A stretch of 64,000 nucleotides of DNA, taken from Dyadobacter sp. CY261. Lineage in GTDB: Bacteria; Bacteroidota; Bacteroidia; Cytophagales; Spirosomataceae. The notes beneath the pieces are model-generated. The model saw only the letters and a list, made by a program, of their open reading frames with translations, searched no databases and had not been told where the DNA came from. The translations under genes were made by a program, and so were the position numbers. The stretch covers positions 124,001 through 188,000 of the forward strand of contig NZ_JAKCPW010000008.1 of assembly GCF_021440085.1 (NCBI RefSeq), in the 5' to 3' direction. This document shows positions 8,533-15,784 of this stretch, piece by piece; position 1 is the stretch's first letter; every line of letters begins with the position of its first letter.

Positions 8533-8799
8533 TTAACCGATTACTTCTACGAGCTTTTCTGAAATAAGGTCTTGCAGCAGACCATCGATGTCTCCCTTGC
8601 AGGTTTCCAGATCAACTTCATACTCGCCAGATACCGCCTCACACAAGTCTTCAATGGTTTGAGGTCCCTTTTCAAGTGTATCCCACACCAACGCTCCAAC
8701 CTCGTCCATGCCATAATAAGCGCCTTTTGTGTGATTCAGGATCACCGTCTCCCCTGCGACTTTGGAAGAAATCTGGTCTGATGTAAGCTGATACTTCAT
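8533..8799 (-). CDS. PqqD-like peptide recognition protein (lasso B1 type)
   Basis: The 88-residue product has the PqqD winged-helix pattern: an early beta segment (VAGETVILNHTKGAYYGMDEVGALVW is split here only by its turns), then two helices ending in a LISEKLVEV strand. PqqD/B1 proteins are RiPP recognition elements that bind the leader of a precursor peptide and hand it to modifying enzymes. I take ATG at 8797-8799 as start because the family alignment begins there; an in-frame codon upstream at 8868 would overlap the aldehyde dehydrogenase. First gene of the operon, with its own promoter 48 nt upstream. Confidence 0.82.
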   Translation of the reverse strand: MKYQLTSDQISSKVAGETVILNHTKGAYYGMDEVGALVWDTLEKGPQTIEDLCEAVSGEYEVDLETCKGDIDGLLQDLISEKLVEVIG

Positions 8800-8846
8800 A
8801 GTTGTGAATGTGTTTGCCAAAAAATATAATGTGTCTTGAATATGTA

Positions 8847-8879
8847 CAAAGTTAAAAATTTTAATCACTCAATCTCAAA
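8847..8879 (-). promoter_or_regulatory. Consensus promoter of the lasso-like operon
   Basis: On the minus strand TTTG (8876-8879) is followed after 21 nt by TAACTTTG (8847-8854). Both match the Bacteroidota -33/-7 consensus (TTTG, TAnnTTTG) exactly and at normal spacing. The -33 element lies inside the last codons of the aldehyde dehydrogenase gene. Transcription would begin near 8840, leaving a leader of about 40 nt. Confidence 0.75.
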
Positions 8880-10403
8880 CTTTATTCCCTGGGCCAATGG
8901 TAACGCTGTTCCATAGTTGATGGTATTGGTTTGGCGGCGCATGTAGGCTTTCCAGGCATCCGAACCCGACTCCCGGCCACCTCCCGTCTCTTTCTCCCCA
9001 CCAAACGCCCCACCTATCTCCGCTCCGGATGTACCGATGTTTACATTGGCAATGCCGCAATCGGAACCTGCAAAGGAAAGAAATTGCTCCGCATTGCGAA
9101 GGTCATTGGTAAAAATGGAGGACGAGAGGCCTTGCGGCACGTCGTTTTGCAATGCGATGGCCTCGTTCAAATCGCGGTAACGGATCATATATAAAATAGG
9201 CGCAAATGTTTCATGCTGAACAATCGCGTAATGATTTTCTACTTCCGCCACACAAGGCGCAACGTAGCAGCCCGACACATATTCTGCCCCCTCACAAAGG
9301 CGCGGCTCCACGATAAAAGTCCCACCCGACTGCCTGATCTGCTCCACCGCATTTTGATAATGCGTCACCGCCAGCCGGTCTATTAAAGGACCAACGTGAT
9401 TAGCCGCATCCAGCGGATTCCCGATTTTTAATTGGCTGTAAGCTTTTACCAAACGGTTTTTCACCTCATCAAAAATGGATTCGTGGACGATCAGTCTACG
9501 AGTTGAAGTACACCGCTGACCAGCCGTTCCTACCGCACCAAAAACAATACCGGGAATGGCCACTTTCAAATCGGCTGTTGGTGTTACAATGACCGCATTG
9601 TTTCCGCCCAGTTCCAGCAGGCTTTTCCCTAGCCTCTGGGCCACCGCTTCTCCTACCGCCCTTCCCATTGGAATACTTCCCGTGGCGGAAACGAGACTGA
9701 TACGCACATCACCGGCAATCCACTTGCCTACGTCGCGCCCGCCCGAAACAATGCATGAAACGCCTTCCGGCACATCGTTGGCTTTTAATACGTCGTGGAT
9801 AATATTCTGACAAGCAACAGCGGTAAGCGGCGTTTTCTCCGAAGGTTTCCATACGCACACATTCCCGCATACCCACGCTATCATCGCATTCCACGACCAG
9901 ACTGCAACCGGGAAATTGAATGCCGTAATAATCCCCACTACACCAAGCGGATGCCATTGCTCATACATTCGATGTTGCGGCCGCTCGCTATGCATGGTTA
10001 AGCCATACAACTGTCTCGAAAGCCCGGTAGCAAAATCGCATATGTCGATCATTTCCTGAACCTCGCCCAAGCCTTCCTGTAAGCTCTTACCCATTTCATA
10101 GCTCACCAGCGTGCCAAGCTCTTGCTTGTGGCTTCTCAGCTTATCCCCGATTTGCCGCACAATTTCACCACGCCTGGGGGCGGGCACGCTCCGCCATTTC
10201 TTAAATGCAAGGCTTGCTGTTTCCACCACACGGTCATAATCTGTCCGCGCACTCTGTGTTACGGCACCTATTTTCAAGCCATCCACCGGTGAAAAAGATT
10301 CCAGCAATGCACCGGCGCCTTCCCAACCGGCTTGCCCGGTACTTACGCCGTGGTTAACAGATGAGATGCCGAGCTTTTCAAGAATATCATTTATTCCATT
10401 CAT
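8865..10403 (-). CDS. Aldehyde dehydrogenase, ALDH7/antiquitin type (probable alpha-aminoadipic semialdehyde dehydrogenase)
   Basis: The 512-residue NAD-dependent dehydrogenase has N163 in AFNFPV, the general base E264 in LLELGGNN and the nucleophile C298 in GQRCTSTRR. The antiquitin-like features (SMGK-like YEMGKSLQEGLGEVQEMID and EGVSCIVSGG) point to oxidation of alpha-aminoadipate semialdehyde / piperideine-6-carboxylate in lysine degradation. Its ATG overlaps the stop of the saccharopine dehydrogenase-type gene by 4 nt, which supports this pathway. Specificity is inference from the neighbour and family resemblance. Confidence 0.88.
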   Translation of the reverse strand: MNGINDILEKLGISSVNHGVSTGQAGWEGAGALLESFSPVDGLKIGAVTQSARTDYDRVVETASLAFKKWRSVPAPRRGEIVRQIGDKLRSHKQELGTLVSYEMGKSLQEGLGEVQEMIDICDFATGLSRQLYGLTMHSERPQHRMYEQWHPLGVVGIITAFNFPVAVWSWNAMIAWVCGNVCVWKPSEKTPLTAVACQNIIHDVLKANDVPEGVSCIVSGGRDVGKWIAGDVRISLVSATGSIPMGRAVGEAVAQRLGKSLLELGGNNAVIVTPTADLKVAIPGIVFGAVGTAGQRCTSTRRLIVHESIFDEVKNRLVKAYSQLKIGNPLDAANHVGPLIDRLAVTHYQNAVEQIRQSGGTFIVEPRLCEGAEYVSGCYVAPCVAEVENHYAIVQHETFAPILYMIRYRDLNEAIALQNDVPQGLSSSIFTNDLRNAEQFLSFAGSDCGIANVNIGTSGAEIGGAFGGEKETGGGRESGSDAWKAYMRRQTNTINYGTALPLAQGIKFEIE

Positions 10404-11473
10404 ACCATTTTATCAATAACCTCATTGAAATACTGCCCGTTTTGCGTCTTGAAAAAATTGTCCAGCAAAATATCCTCCTGTCTGATAAAACCATTATCAG
10501 GCAAAACACCGTCGGCCACCATTTCAACGACCGAAGCAATCGAAGCCGCCGTTGTCCAGGAAATAGCGCGCCAATGTTGCCCGTCTATCTGGATCGGATG
10601 ATAGGCACGGTAAAACTCTTCCCTTTCGAGGTGATTGTCCTTCCAGCCTTCTACCACGGCGTACACATACACTACATCCTGCTGAACGGGTGGCTTTGCT
10701 TCCGTCAGGATCTCCTCCACCAGGGCCCGCTTGTCTTTCAGGCACAATTCGTATAACAGAAACCGCATTAAACCGCAATGCCCGGGATAGCGGATTGTTT
10801 TGTAATTCAATGTATCCAGCTTTCCTTCGAGCGTTTCACACATGGTCCCAAGCCCGCCCGAAGTGCTGAATGCTTCGAACTCCTGTCCCTCAATATTGAT
10901 CATTTCAATACCTTCCAATGACGGCACCATTTTTCGTACCCCATTGTGAATGACCTCGGCATCATTCAGGTATTCGTTCACGACGCCCGCAGGTGACCAG
11001 GTGAACGAGTAGCCCATCTGGCCATTGGGATAACGTGGTAAAGCGCCTACCCTCAATTCAATATCCCTAATTTTGGTAAAGCGTTTTGCCAGCTCCATTC
11101 CCACAATGCCTATGAAACCAGGTGCCAATCCGCATTGAGGGGCAAGTACACTTCTACTGACCTTCGCCATTTCACGGATCGCGGAGGTCGTCGGCACGTC
11201 TTCGGTGAGATCGAAGTAATGGATTCCTGCCGCATGCGCGCGGTGCGCGATGGGTAAGTTGAGGTTATAGGGCATACAGGAAACTACTGCGTCGAAACCA
11301 GCTAATACCCTGTCGAGAAACGAGCCGTCATTCACGTCGCCGGTAACCACCCCGAAAGGTAACTTTACAGCCGGTTGTGCTTTATCGACGCCAGTTACCA
11401 GGAATCGTTTGCTCAGCAAAGTGCCCACAAGTGAACCTACTTTTCCCAAGCCAATAACAAGTACTTTCTGCAT
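10400..11473 (-). CDS. Saccharopine dehydrogenase-family oxidoreductase
   Basis: The 357-residue protein begins with a Rossmann dinucleotide site (VIGLGKVGS, 7-15), followed by DAVVSCMPY and a C-terminal saccharopine-dehydrogenase domain with LAPGFIGIVG and SFTWSPAGVVNEYL. It would release glutamate and alpha-aminoadipate semialdehyde from saccharopine, feeding the aldehyde dehydrogenase encoded next (4-nt overlap). A lysine-ketoglutarate reductase, needed to make saccharopine, is not in the window. The 5' end faces the flavoprotein gene across a 111-nt divergent gap. Confidence 0.85.
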   Translation of the reverse strand: MQKVLVIGLGKVGSLVGTLLSKRFLVTGVDKAQPAVKLPFGVVTGDVNDGSFLDRVLAGFDAVVSCMPYNLNLPIAHRAHAAGIHYFDLTEDVPTTSAIREMAKVSRSVLAPQCGLAPGFIGIVGMELAKRFTKIRDIELRVGALPRYPNGQMGYSFTWSPAGVVNEYLNDAEVIHNGVRKMVPSLEGIEMINIEGQEFEAFSTSGGLGTMCETLEGKLDTLNYKTIRYPGHCGLMRFLLYELCLKDKRALVEEILTEAKPPVQQDVVYVYAVVEGWKDNHLEREEFYRAYHPIQIDGQHWRAISWTTAASIASVVEMVADGVLPDNGFIRQEDILLDNFFKTQNGQYFNEVIDKMV

Positions 11474-11584
11474 GTATAGTTATTAAGGGTTTTTGTTTAA
11501 ATTTTTGAAGCTATTTTGAAAGATAGAAAAAGAAATTGCAGTTTTTAAAACTTGCATGGCATTTTTGTAGGTTAATTGAAGTAT

Positions 11585-12799
11585 ATGACAATCACGATCG
11601 TGGGCGGAGGTGCCTCGGGTTTTATGGCCGCTATCACCGCCGCGGAGACATTTCCGGGTGCCGGCATCACCATTCTGGAAAAAAGTAAAGCTGTCCTCGG
11701 TAAGGTACGGGTGTCGGGCGGAGGCAGATGTAATGTTACGCACCAACCGCATGATCCGCGTTTTTTTGTCAAGAATTATCCACGTGGCGAAAAATTACTG
11801 CGCAAGCTTCTTACACATTTCGATGCCCAGGCAACAGTGGAATGGTTTGAAAAAAGGGGCGTAAAATTAAAGACAGAGGCCGATGGCAGAATGTTTCCGG
11901 TTTCCGATTCTTCACATACCATCATTGAATGTCTGATTAAAACGGCCAGAAATCTTGGCGTCGAAATCAAGACAGGTGTAAATGTCGGTTCATTCGCAAA
12001 AGTGGATGACCAATTCCATTTACAGACTAACGACGGCGAAACATTGGTCACCGACCGGCTGTTGATCGCCACAGGGGGGTATCCCAAAGCAGAGAGTTTC
12101 GAATGGCTGGAAGAGCATCGCCATGCGATTGTACCTCCACTACCCTCCTTGTTTACATTTAATACACCAGACAACTATCTGCTGCCACTCGCCGGCGTGT
12201 CGGTGAAGGAAGCATTGGTGAAGGTTGCGGGAACAAAGCACGAATGGCGGGGGCCGCTACTGATTACCCATTGGGGTTTCAGCGGGCCGGCCGTTTTGAA
12301 ACTATCGGCCTGGGGTGCCCGCGATCTGGCGGAAAAAGATTATCATTTCACTTGCCGGATCAACTGGCTGCCAGAAATGAAAGAGCAACAGATCCGTGAT
12401 TTCCTACTTTTGGAAAAAAGTAACACCCCCAAACAGCAAATAGCTTCCCACGCCCGCTTCGGATTACCGTCGCGACTTTGGAAAGCATTTACAGAAAAAG
12501 CTGAAATCCCGGAAACACTTCGTTGGGGCGATGCAAGTCACAAAGTTCTCAACCGCATCACCGAGCTGCTGACCAACAGTCAATTTGAAGTGAAGGGCAA
12601 AACCACTTTTAAAGAAGAATTTGTCACCTGCGGCGGTATTGCATTGTCCGATATCGACCCTGATACACTGCAAAGCCGATCAGTACCCGGGTTGTTCTTT
12701 TCAGGGGAAGTCATCGATGTCGATGGCATCACCGGCGGTTTCAACTTCCAGAATGCATGGACTACGGGTTATGTCGTCGGGAAGAACATTGGCTTTTAG
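11585..12799 (+). CDS. HI0933/BaiN-family NAD(P)/FAD-dependent oxidoreductase
   Basis: The protein of about 404 residues has an N-terminal FAD-binding motif (ITIVGGGASGFMAA), the VSGGGRCNVTH segment typical of the HI0933/YhiN family, and a C-terminal FAD contact region (GITGGFNFQNAWTTGY) where the protein closes on the cofactor. The physiological substrate of the family is generally unknown. I start at ATG 11585; an in-frame TTG lies three codons upstream. Its final 4 nt overlap the uvrC stop on the opposite strand. Confidence 0.88.
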   Translation: MTITIVGGGASGFMAAITAAETFPGAGITILEKSKAVLGKVRVSGGGRCNVTHQPHDPRFFVKNYPRGEKLLRKLLTHFDAQATVEWFEKRGVKLKTEADGRMFPVSDSSHTIIECLIKTARNLGVEIKTGVNVGSFAKVDDQFHLQTNDGETLVTDRLLIATGGYPKAESFEWLEEHRHAIVPPLPSLFTFNTPDNYLLPLAGVSVKEALVKVAGTKHEWRGPLLITHWGFSGPAVLKLSAWGARDLAEKDYHFTCRINWLPEMKEQQIRDFLLLEKSNTPKQQIASHARFGLPSRLWKAFTEKAEIPETLRWGDASHKVLNRITELLTNSQFEVKGKTTFKEEFVTCGGIALSDIDPDTLQSRSVPGLFFSGEVIDVDGITGGFNFQNAWTTGYVVGKNIGF

Positions 12800-14607
12800 G
12801 CATGGGCCATGGTATCGAAATAAGCCCTGACTTTTTTAGCCCGATCGAATCCTACGAGGTCCGTGAGTTCTTCCAGTGAACTTTCCCGGATAGCCCGCAC
12901 GGAGCCAAAATGTTTCAGCAACTTGGTTGCAGTAACCTTCCCCACACCCACAACACCTTCCAGTTCGCTTACCAGACTAGCCTTACTACGCTTGTCGCGG
13001 TGGAAGGTAATGGCGAAGCGGTGTGCCTCGTCCCGGATTTGCTGTATAAGTTTTAAAGATTCCGACCTTTTGTCGATATATAAGGGCAGCGGGTCTTCCG
13101 GAAAATAGATCTCTTCCAATCGTTTGGCAATGCCGATAATAGGCACCTGGCCGTAAATTCCCAGGCTTTTCAATGCATCGCAAGCCGCACCGAGCTGGCC
13201 CTTACCCCCATCGATCACGATGAGATCAGGGAGCGGCTGCTCTTCGGCGATCAGGCGAAGGTAACGACGGCTTACGATCTCGTTCATGGATGCGAAGTCG
13301 TTAGGCCCGATCACCGTTTTGATATTAAAATGGCGGTAATCCTTTTTGGAAGGCTTACCTTCCTTGAAACATACCATCGACGCTACCGGGTTGGTACCCT
13401 GAATGTTGGAGTTATCGAAACATTCGATATGGCGTGGTAATGTCTTTATTTGCAAATCAGATTTGAGGCGGATCAGGACACGGTCCTTTTTCGACGACGT
13501 AGCCGACGCCTCCACCTCCCTGCGTTCCGCCTTTTCGCGGCGGAAGTACATCACATTTTTCATGGACATATCCAGCAGCTTCTTTTTGTCGCCGATTTGT
13601 GGTACCGTCACTTCCAGCCGCATGTCGAGATCCGGTTTGAGATTGGAAACAAGCTCCTTTGCCTCCGAACCATAAGTAGACCGCATTTCCACGATCATCA
13701 TCGCCAGGATTTCCATATCGCTTTCGTCAAGCTTTTTCTTCACTTCTAACGTCTGGGTCGCCACCATGTAGCCCTGTTTGATCTTCATGAAATTCAGGTA
13801 AGCGGCCTCCTCGTCCGAAACGATAGTCAAAACGTCGATATTCCCGATTCGGGGGTTGATAACGGTCGCTTTACTTTGGAAGTTTGATAAATGTTCGATC
13901 TTGGTTTTCCAGGAATGCGCTCTTTCAAACGCCATCTGCTCCGCCGCTTCCAGCATTTTTTCTTTGAAATACTGCTGGGGCGATGATAAGTTGCCTTTCA
14001 GGATATTATGCACCTGCTCGATCTCCGCATTGTATTCATCCTCTGCCTGTAATCCCTCGCAAGGCCCTTTGCAATTACCAATGTGGTATTCCAGACAGAC
14101 CTTAAATTTCTTCGCCTCGATATTAGTTTTCGTCAGCGGCAACTGGCAAGACCGGATCTGGTACAAGCTCTTGAACATGTCCAGCAAAGTGTGCATGGAG
14201 CGCAAATTGGCGAAAGGGCCATAAAAAGTACCCTTGGTGCGATCCATATTACGGGTGGGGAAAACGCGCGGAAATGGCTCGTCGGTAATGCAGATGAATG
14301 GGTAAGTTTTATCGTCTTTGAGAAGGATATTGAACTTCGGCTGCAACTGTTTGATCAGCTGATTTTCGAGCAGCAATGCATCCCATTCACTCAAAACGAT
14401 GGTATATTCAATACGCCGTATCTGGCTCACGAGCCGTCTCGTTTTACGGTCGTGCTGGTTATTTTTGGAAAAATAGCTCGAAACCCGGTTACGCAGGCTT
14501 TTCGCTTTTCCAACATATATGACCTCGCCGGTTTCATCGAAATACCGGTACACACCGGGATCGAGAGGAATTTTGGTAAGTTCTTCTTTGTAATTGAATT
14601 CAGACAT
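12796..14607 (-). CDS. uvrC: Excinuclease ABC subunit C
   Basis: The 603-residue protein makes both incisions around UvrB-bound DNA lesions. In order: the GIY-YIG nuclease domain (GVYRYFDETGEVIYVGKAK, residues 18-36), a cysteine-containing region (CLEYHIGNCKGPCEG), a UvrB-binding segment (YFKEKMLEAAEQMAFERA), the RNase H-like 5' nuclease domain (IECFDNSN, LIVIDGGKGQL, HRFAITFHR) and C-terminal helix-hairpin-helix repeats (VVGVGKVTATKLLKHFG). Full length. It starts 10 nt after the glycerate kinase stop and is probably last in the sprE-led operon. Confidence 0.97.
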   Translation of the reverse strand: MSEFNYKEELTKIPLDPGVYRYFDETGEVIYVGKAKSLRNRVSSYFSKNNQHDRKTRRLVSQIRRIEYTIVLSEWDALLLENQLIKQLQPKFNILLKDDKTYPFICITDEPFPRVFPTRNMDRTKGTFYGPFANLRSMHTLLDMFKSLYQIRSCQLPLTKTNIEAKKFKVCLEYHIGNCKGPCEGLQAEDEYNAEIEQVHNILKGNLSSPQQYFKEKMLEAAEQMAFERAHSWKTKIEHLSNFQSKATVINPRIGNIDVLTIVSDEEAAYLNFMKIKQGYMVATQTLEVKKKLDESDMEILAMMIVEMRSTYGSEAKELVSNLKPDLDMRLEVTVPQIGDKKKLLDMSMKNVMYFRREKAERREVEASATSSKKDRVLIRLKSDLQIKTLPRHIECFDNSNIQGTNPVASMVCFKEGKPSKKDYRHFNIKTVIGPNDFASMNEIVSRRYLRLIAEEQPLPDLIVIDGGKGQLGAACDALKSLGIYGQVPIIGIAKRLEEIYFPEDPLPLYIDKRSESLKLIQQIRDEAHRFAITFHRDKRSKASLVSELEGVVGVGKVTATKLLKHFGSVRAIRESSLEELTDLVGFDRAKKVRAYFDTMAHA

Positions 14608-14617
14608 TGATCGTGAT

Positions 14618-15772
14618 TTAGGACGAAATGGCGTCCCGGTTGAAAAAAAACAACCGCATTAGTTGAAAAGTTGCGTCACTGACCAGACCATAGGCGTCCC
14701 GTTGCGCCGCATTCAGATCCATCGGACGATTCAGGACGGAAACTGCATAGGTCATGCCTGCTGCCTTTGCCTGCTCCGACGTGATCTGCAATGTCCCGCA
14801 AACCACCGCCAGCGGCACATTGTAGCTGCGACAAAGACCAGCTAACCCTTTCACCACCTTGCCACTTAGTGTCTGCTCATCCACCTTACCTTCGCCGGTG
14901 ATCACCAGATCCGCTTTTTCCACGAGCACCGCGACATTGCTTTGCTCCATTACAATGCTGATACCGTCTTTTAAAGACGCATCCAGAAACCACATGCAAC
15001 CGGCTCCAAGCCCCCCCGCTGCACCTGCGCCAGGAACAAGGCTTACGTCCCGGCCCAATGCACGTGTTGCGACCTGCGCCAGATTTTCGAGGCCCTGATC
15101 AAGTGTGGCCACCATTTCAGGATCAGCGCCTTTTTGAGGACCATAAACATAGGCTGCACCCTCGGGTCCGTACAATGGATTGGTGACGTCACAAGCTACT
15201 GTAATGGAAGTCAGTCCTATTCGCTGATCGACATTCCTCACAATGATGGAGCTGATATTTCCGAGTGATTGCCCACTGGGCAGAAGCGTATTTCCCTCGC
15301 TATCTTTAAATGAGTACCCAAGCGCCTCGGCCATACCCATGCCGCCGTCGGTAGTTGCGCTTCCTCCGATACCCAGGATGATCTTCTTAACACCACGATC
15401 CAGTGCATCAGCAATAAGCTGCCCAGTTCCGAATGTGCTCGTCCGCAGTGGATTCCGCTCTTCAATGGCCAGCAGGCCCAGTCCCGAAGCAGCCGCCATT
15501 TCGATAAATGCCACATCCTTATCTTCCGACAGCCCATAAACCGCTTCAATCGGACGGTTGAGCGGGTCCATGACCGTGACAGTCACTTCCGTGCCTTTGG
15601 CCTGCCGGGTCAATATCTTAGAAGTCCCCTCACCGCCGTCGGCCAACGGGATAGTTGTCACATTGGCATTGGGATATGCTTTCAGAATGCCATCCCTCAT
15701 GGCATCGCACACTTCAGCAGCTTCCAGTGAACCACGAAACTTGTCAGGGGCTACAAGGATATTCAAGATCAA
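14618..15772 (-). CDS. Glycerate kinase (GlxK/GarK family)
   Basis: The 384-residue protein phosphorylates glycerate, feeding it into lower glycolysis. The family start (NILVAPDKFRGSLEA), ADGGEGT and GIGGSATTDGGMGMAEALG stretches are clear, as is LVITGEGKVDEQTLSGKV near the C-terminus. No ATG exists in frame before the conserved start, because the upstream frame is closed within five codons; translation begins at TTG 15772 or the TTG two codons later (15766), which gives the usual N-terminus. It lies 12-18 nt after the PBP stop, so it is in the same operon. Confidence 0.9.
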   Translation of the reverse strand: MILNILVAPDKFRGSLEAAEVCDAMRDGILKAYPNANVTTIPLADGGEGTSKILTRQAKGTEVTVTVMDPLNRPIEAVYGLSEDKDVAFIEMAAASGLGLLAIEERNPLRTSTFGTGQLIADALDRGVKKIILGIGGSATTDGGMGMAEALGYSFKDSEGNTLLPSGQSLGNISSIIVRNVDQRIGLTSITVACDVTNPLYGPEGAAYVYGPQKGADPEMVATLDQGLENLAQVATRALGRDVSLVPGAGAAGGLGAGCMWFLDASLKDGISIVMEQSNVAVLVEKADLVITGEGKVDEQTLSGKVVKGLAGLCRSYNVPLAVVCGTLQITSEQAKAAGMTYAVSVLNRPMDLNAAQRDAYGLVSDATFQLMRLFFFNRDAISS

Positions 15773-15784
15773 GTATTTAGAATG

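Noticed and set aside
8800..8846. Lasso precursor peptide in the leader of the operon
   Set aside because: The leader is only about 40 nt, too short for a precursor of usual size; no other candidate was found between the genes.
8800..8868. Upstream start of the PqqD-like gene
   Set aside because: It would overlap the aldehyde dehydrogenase gene and its promoter, and the extra 23 residues do not fit the PqqD family.
10696..10710. 15-nt match (TTGCTTCCGTCAGGA) to the SRP RNA loop at 406-420
   Set aside because: It is inside the saccharopine dehydrogenase-type coding sequence and lacks the paired arms and termini of an SRP RNA; the match is accidental.
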